Source: JAHFTY01 sp964584785 (GTDB lineage: Bacteria; Acidobacteriota; Terriglobia; 20CM-2-55-15). Taken from it: DNA of 64,000 nt. The position numbers were made by a program, and so were the translations under genes. Positions within the stretch are counted from its first letter, which is position 1; the number at the start of each line of letters is the position of its first letter. The stretch is from positions 15,211-79,210 of the forward strand of contig CAZPBY010000032.1 in NCBI GenBank assembly GCA_964584785.1, read 5' to 3'. Below the pieces are notes generated by a model, which saw only the letters and a program-made list of their open reading frames with translations, was not told the DNA's origin and did no database searches. This document shows, one piece after another, positions 62,325 to 64,000 of the stretch.

Positions 62325-63869
62325 TCAGCGTGATGCTTGCTCCCGCCGTTGTTGTGCATCGGCCAGCCACTGCGCCATTTTCTCGTCGTTTGCAGCGTAA
62401 TAGGCCCAATCCCTGGCGGTGGCGCGCCAGCGATAATCGCGGATTGTCAGGTCGATGCCGCGGTCAATGAGGAATTGCATGGCTTCGTAGTTCTTGTGCC
62501 AGTGTGCCAGCTCGTGCAGGATGCTGGCGGGCTCGTGGGAACTCCAGTTCGTATTGATATCGGCCCCGTGCGCGAGAAGAAAATCGGCGATCTCGAAGTG
62601 GCTGTTGAGGACCGCCCAGGCGAACGCGGTGTCGAGAACCTGCTGCACTGCGGGATCGCCCAGCGCAGGCTTGCCCGCCGCGTCGAACCAGCGTTTCACG
62701 CGCGCGAAGTCCCCTCTCCCGGCTGCGTGTGGCAGATCGTCGGGCATGGGCCAGATGCGCAGCAGCGCCGGAAGCAGATGGGGCTTCGCATACACCAGTG
62801 CGAATTCAATGGCCTGCGATGGCGGCGGCACAGGACATCGCAGCACAGCGGGATCGAGATCGAGAAGAGCGGTAATGAAAGCTTCGCGATCGCGCAGCAC
62901 TGCCTTCGCGATCAGTCCTGCCTGGAATTTCACGTGTGCGTCCGACAGCATCCACGGTTCGCGCCGCAATACGCCGACGAAGGATGGCAGGTCCCCGTCG
63001 TTCTCCGCATGTACGACCTGCCGCATGACAAAAGCCTGCCAGGGCCCGTCCGGCTCGGCGTCGGTGAAGATGAGCGACTGTGTCATGATGAATTGGATAA
63101 ATGCGGAACGTCCCGGCCCGCCATCGATGCGCCTTCCCAGTTCGGCGTCGAGCGTGATGGCCCGATCCAACAGCAGCGCTGCTGCAGTCGCGTGTTCGAG
63201 ATGGCAGGCGCACTTGAACGCTTCATTCACCGCCGCTGGATCGTCGACATCCGTATCCAGACATGCGCGAACGCCATCGACGTCGCCGATCGCGGCAAAG
63301 AACTTCAGTGATCGGGGAAGAAGGCCTTTGCGGCGGAAGAGATCGAGCAAACCCTTGGTGCGGGAAAAGATGAGGCCATCCAATACCGATGGCGCCACAA
63401 CGGCGCCGGCATCGATCAGGAGCTCGGCACATGCCGCGCGCGTGAAGACCTGCTCCCGGGCCGGGTCGCCGCTGTCGCCGTAGGACTCGGTTGCCATTCC
63501 AAGCAGACCGCCGTCGTTTTCATCCGACCTCCACGACAATAGCGCCGGGTATTCCGACAAGAGCCGCCGCAGACCCTCAACGTCATTGTCATGGATTCGG
63601 CGCCGGGCCTCGGAGACGGCCCACTCAAGTCCTCGGTCGAGACGTCGTTTTGCTTCTTTGACCAGGTCCTGCCAGCCTGGAAACCCATATTCGCGCGCCA
63701 GCACCAGCTGGGCATCGCGCTGTGACAACGGCAGTTTGGCGTGCGGCAGCTGCGCACGCGCCCGGCCGATGGCAGCGGCATCGCCGGCAGCGATGCCGCG
63801 CGCCAGTTTCTTCGCTTGCTTGCGCAGGGATTCGAGAGAGGGACGAGCGGGAAGCTTCGATGTGGTCAT
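62325..63869 (-). CDS. Ankyrin-type protein with N-terminal acidobacterial helical module
   Basis: This 514-residue protein starts at an ATG with AAAGGAGG upstream. Residues 1 to about 75 carry the same helical module as the LRR protein at 30968 (LESLRKQAKKLARGI, RDAQLVLAREYGFPGW). The remainder is weak ankyrin-like repeats (EIADFLLAHGADINTNW, AMQFLIDRGIDL, ARDWAYYAAND at the end). It has no signal peptide and is probably cytoplasmic. Function unknown; the repeat type suggests protein binding. Confidence 0.82.
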   Translation of the reverse strand: MTTSKLPARPSLESLRKQAKKLARGIAAGDAAAIGRARAQLPHAKLPLSQRDAQLVLAREYGFPGWQDLVKEAKRRLDRGLEWAVSEARRRIHDNDVEGLRRLLSEYPALLSWRSDENDGGLLGMATESYGDSGDPAREQVFTRAACAELLIDAGAVVAPSVLDGLIFSRTKGLLDLFRRKGLLPRSLKFFAAIGDVDGVRACLDTDVDDPAAVNEAFKCACHLEHATAAALLLDRAITLDAELGRRIDGGPGRSAFIQFIMTQSLIFTDAEPDGPWQAFVMRQVVHAENDGDLPSFVGVLRREPWMLSDAHVKFQAGLIAKAVLRDREAFITALLDLDPAVLRCPVPPPSQAIEFALVYAKPHLLPALLRIWPMPDDLPHAAGRGDFARVKRWFDAAGKPALGDPAVQQVLDTAFAWAVLNSHFEIADFLLAHGADINTNWSSHEPASILHELAHWHKNYEAMQFLIDRGIDLTIRDYRWRATARDWAYYAANDEKMAQWLADAQQRREQASR

Positions 63870-64000
63870 GACGACCTCCTTTCATGAGCGCCTGCTGCCC
63901 GCTGATACAGGCTGAAAGAAGGTGCAAAAGCACGCTGTCTGGATCGAAGCAGGTGGGATTGTTCCCTTGCCGCGGGCCGGTGGTGCCCTGTCGCACGCTG

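Overview
The window looks like a chromosomal segment of an Acidobacteriota bacterium, probably from soil. The main evidence is the protein families. There are three full-length ADOP-type permeases (acidobacterial duplicated orphan permeases, the family named from Solibacter) plus two ADOP fragments, and one TIGR03435-type soil-associated secreted protein. There is also a DUF1592-DUF1552-ankyrin operon, a cytochrome c/copper type II monooxygenase fusion, and the C-terminal stub of an acidobacterial-style TonB-dependent receptor. G+C is moderately high. I see no rRNA, tRNA, CRISPR array or intact transposase. The class cannot be fixed from this sequence alone.

Layout. 1-2520: end of an Anbu (ancestral proteasome-like) operon with ATP-grasp, alpha-E and Anbu. 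2555-8612: an operon of planctomycete-type cytochrome c protein, Tat-exported DUF1552 protein and ankyrin protein, with a candidate promoter in front and a strong terminator behind. 8700-12560: low-gene-density patch with a TonB-receptor remnant and a large NHL-propeller protein built of 55-56-residue repeats. 12563-24410: mostly exported proteins, namely cytochrome c, small secreted proteins, a PHM-like copper monooxygenase, an acetamidase/formamidase-like protein and an M28 peptidase; then an ABC exporter pair, a PAL-like propeller and a TIGR03435 protein. 24458-32984: a methyltransferase-like pair, an SDR plus GH63-type glucosidase pair, a yeast-type cytosine deaminase and an LRR protein. 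33008-44309: an M13 peptidase, ADOP permeases, an ABC ATPase coupled to a permease-amidohydrolase fusion, and a lipoprotein carrying a MacB/ADOP periplasmic fragment. 44514-51665: c-type cytochrome, alpha-2-macroglobulin, HD-GYP response regulator and VOC protein. 51696-55593: ECF sigma/anti-sigma pair divergent from a phosphoesterase-CuA fusion, then TauE/SafE and DUF1634. 55660-63869: ADOP permease, YfhO-like protein, MOSC protein, amidohydrolase and ankyrin protein.

How the genes may work together. Much of the window encodes envelope functions: secreted peptidases (M28, M13), a protease trap (alpha-2-macroglobulin), exporters, and redox or copper proteins outside the membrane. PHM-like and PAL-like proteins with intact metal-ligand sets lie about 5 kb apart. 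That would allow a two-step peptide-amidation type chemistry, but this is inference. Several pairs are translationally coupled by 4-bp or TGATG/TAATG overlaps.

The least expected elements are: the ABC-2 permease fused through an apparent seventh membrane helix to an amidohydrolase; a calcineurin-type phosphoesterase fused to a CuA-type cupredoxin beside an ECF sigma/anti-sigma switch; a lipoprotein made from a permease periplasmic fragment; and a family of palindromic, MITE-like intergenic elements with 24-bp terminal inverted repeats, one of them expanded by an exact 148-bp tandem duplication.
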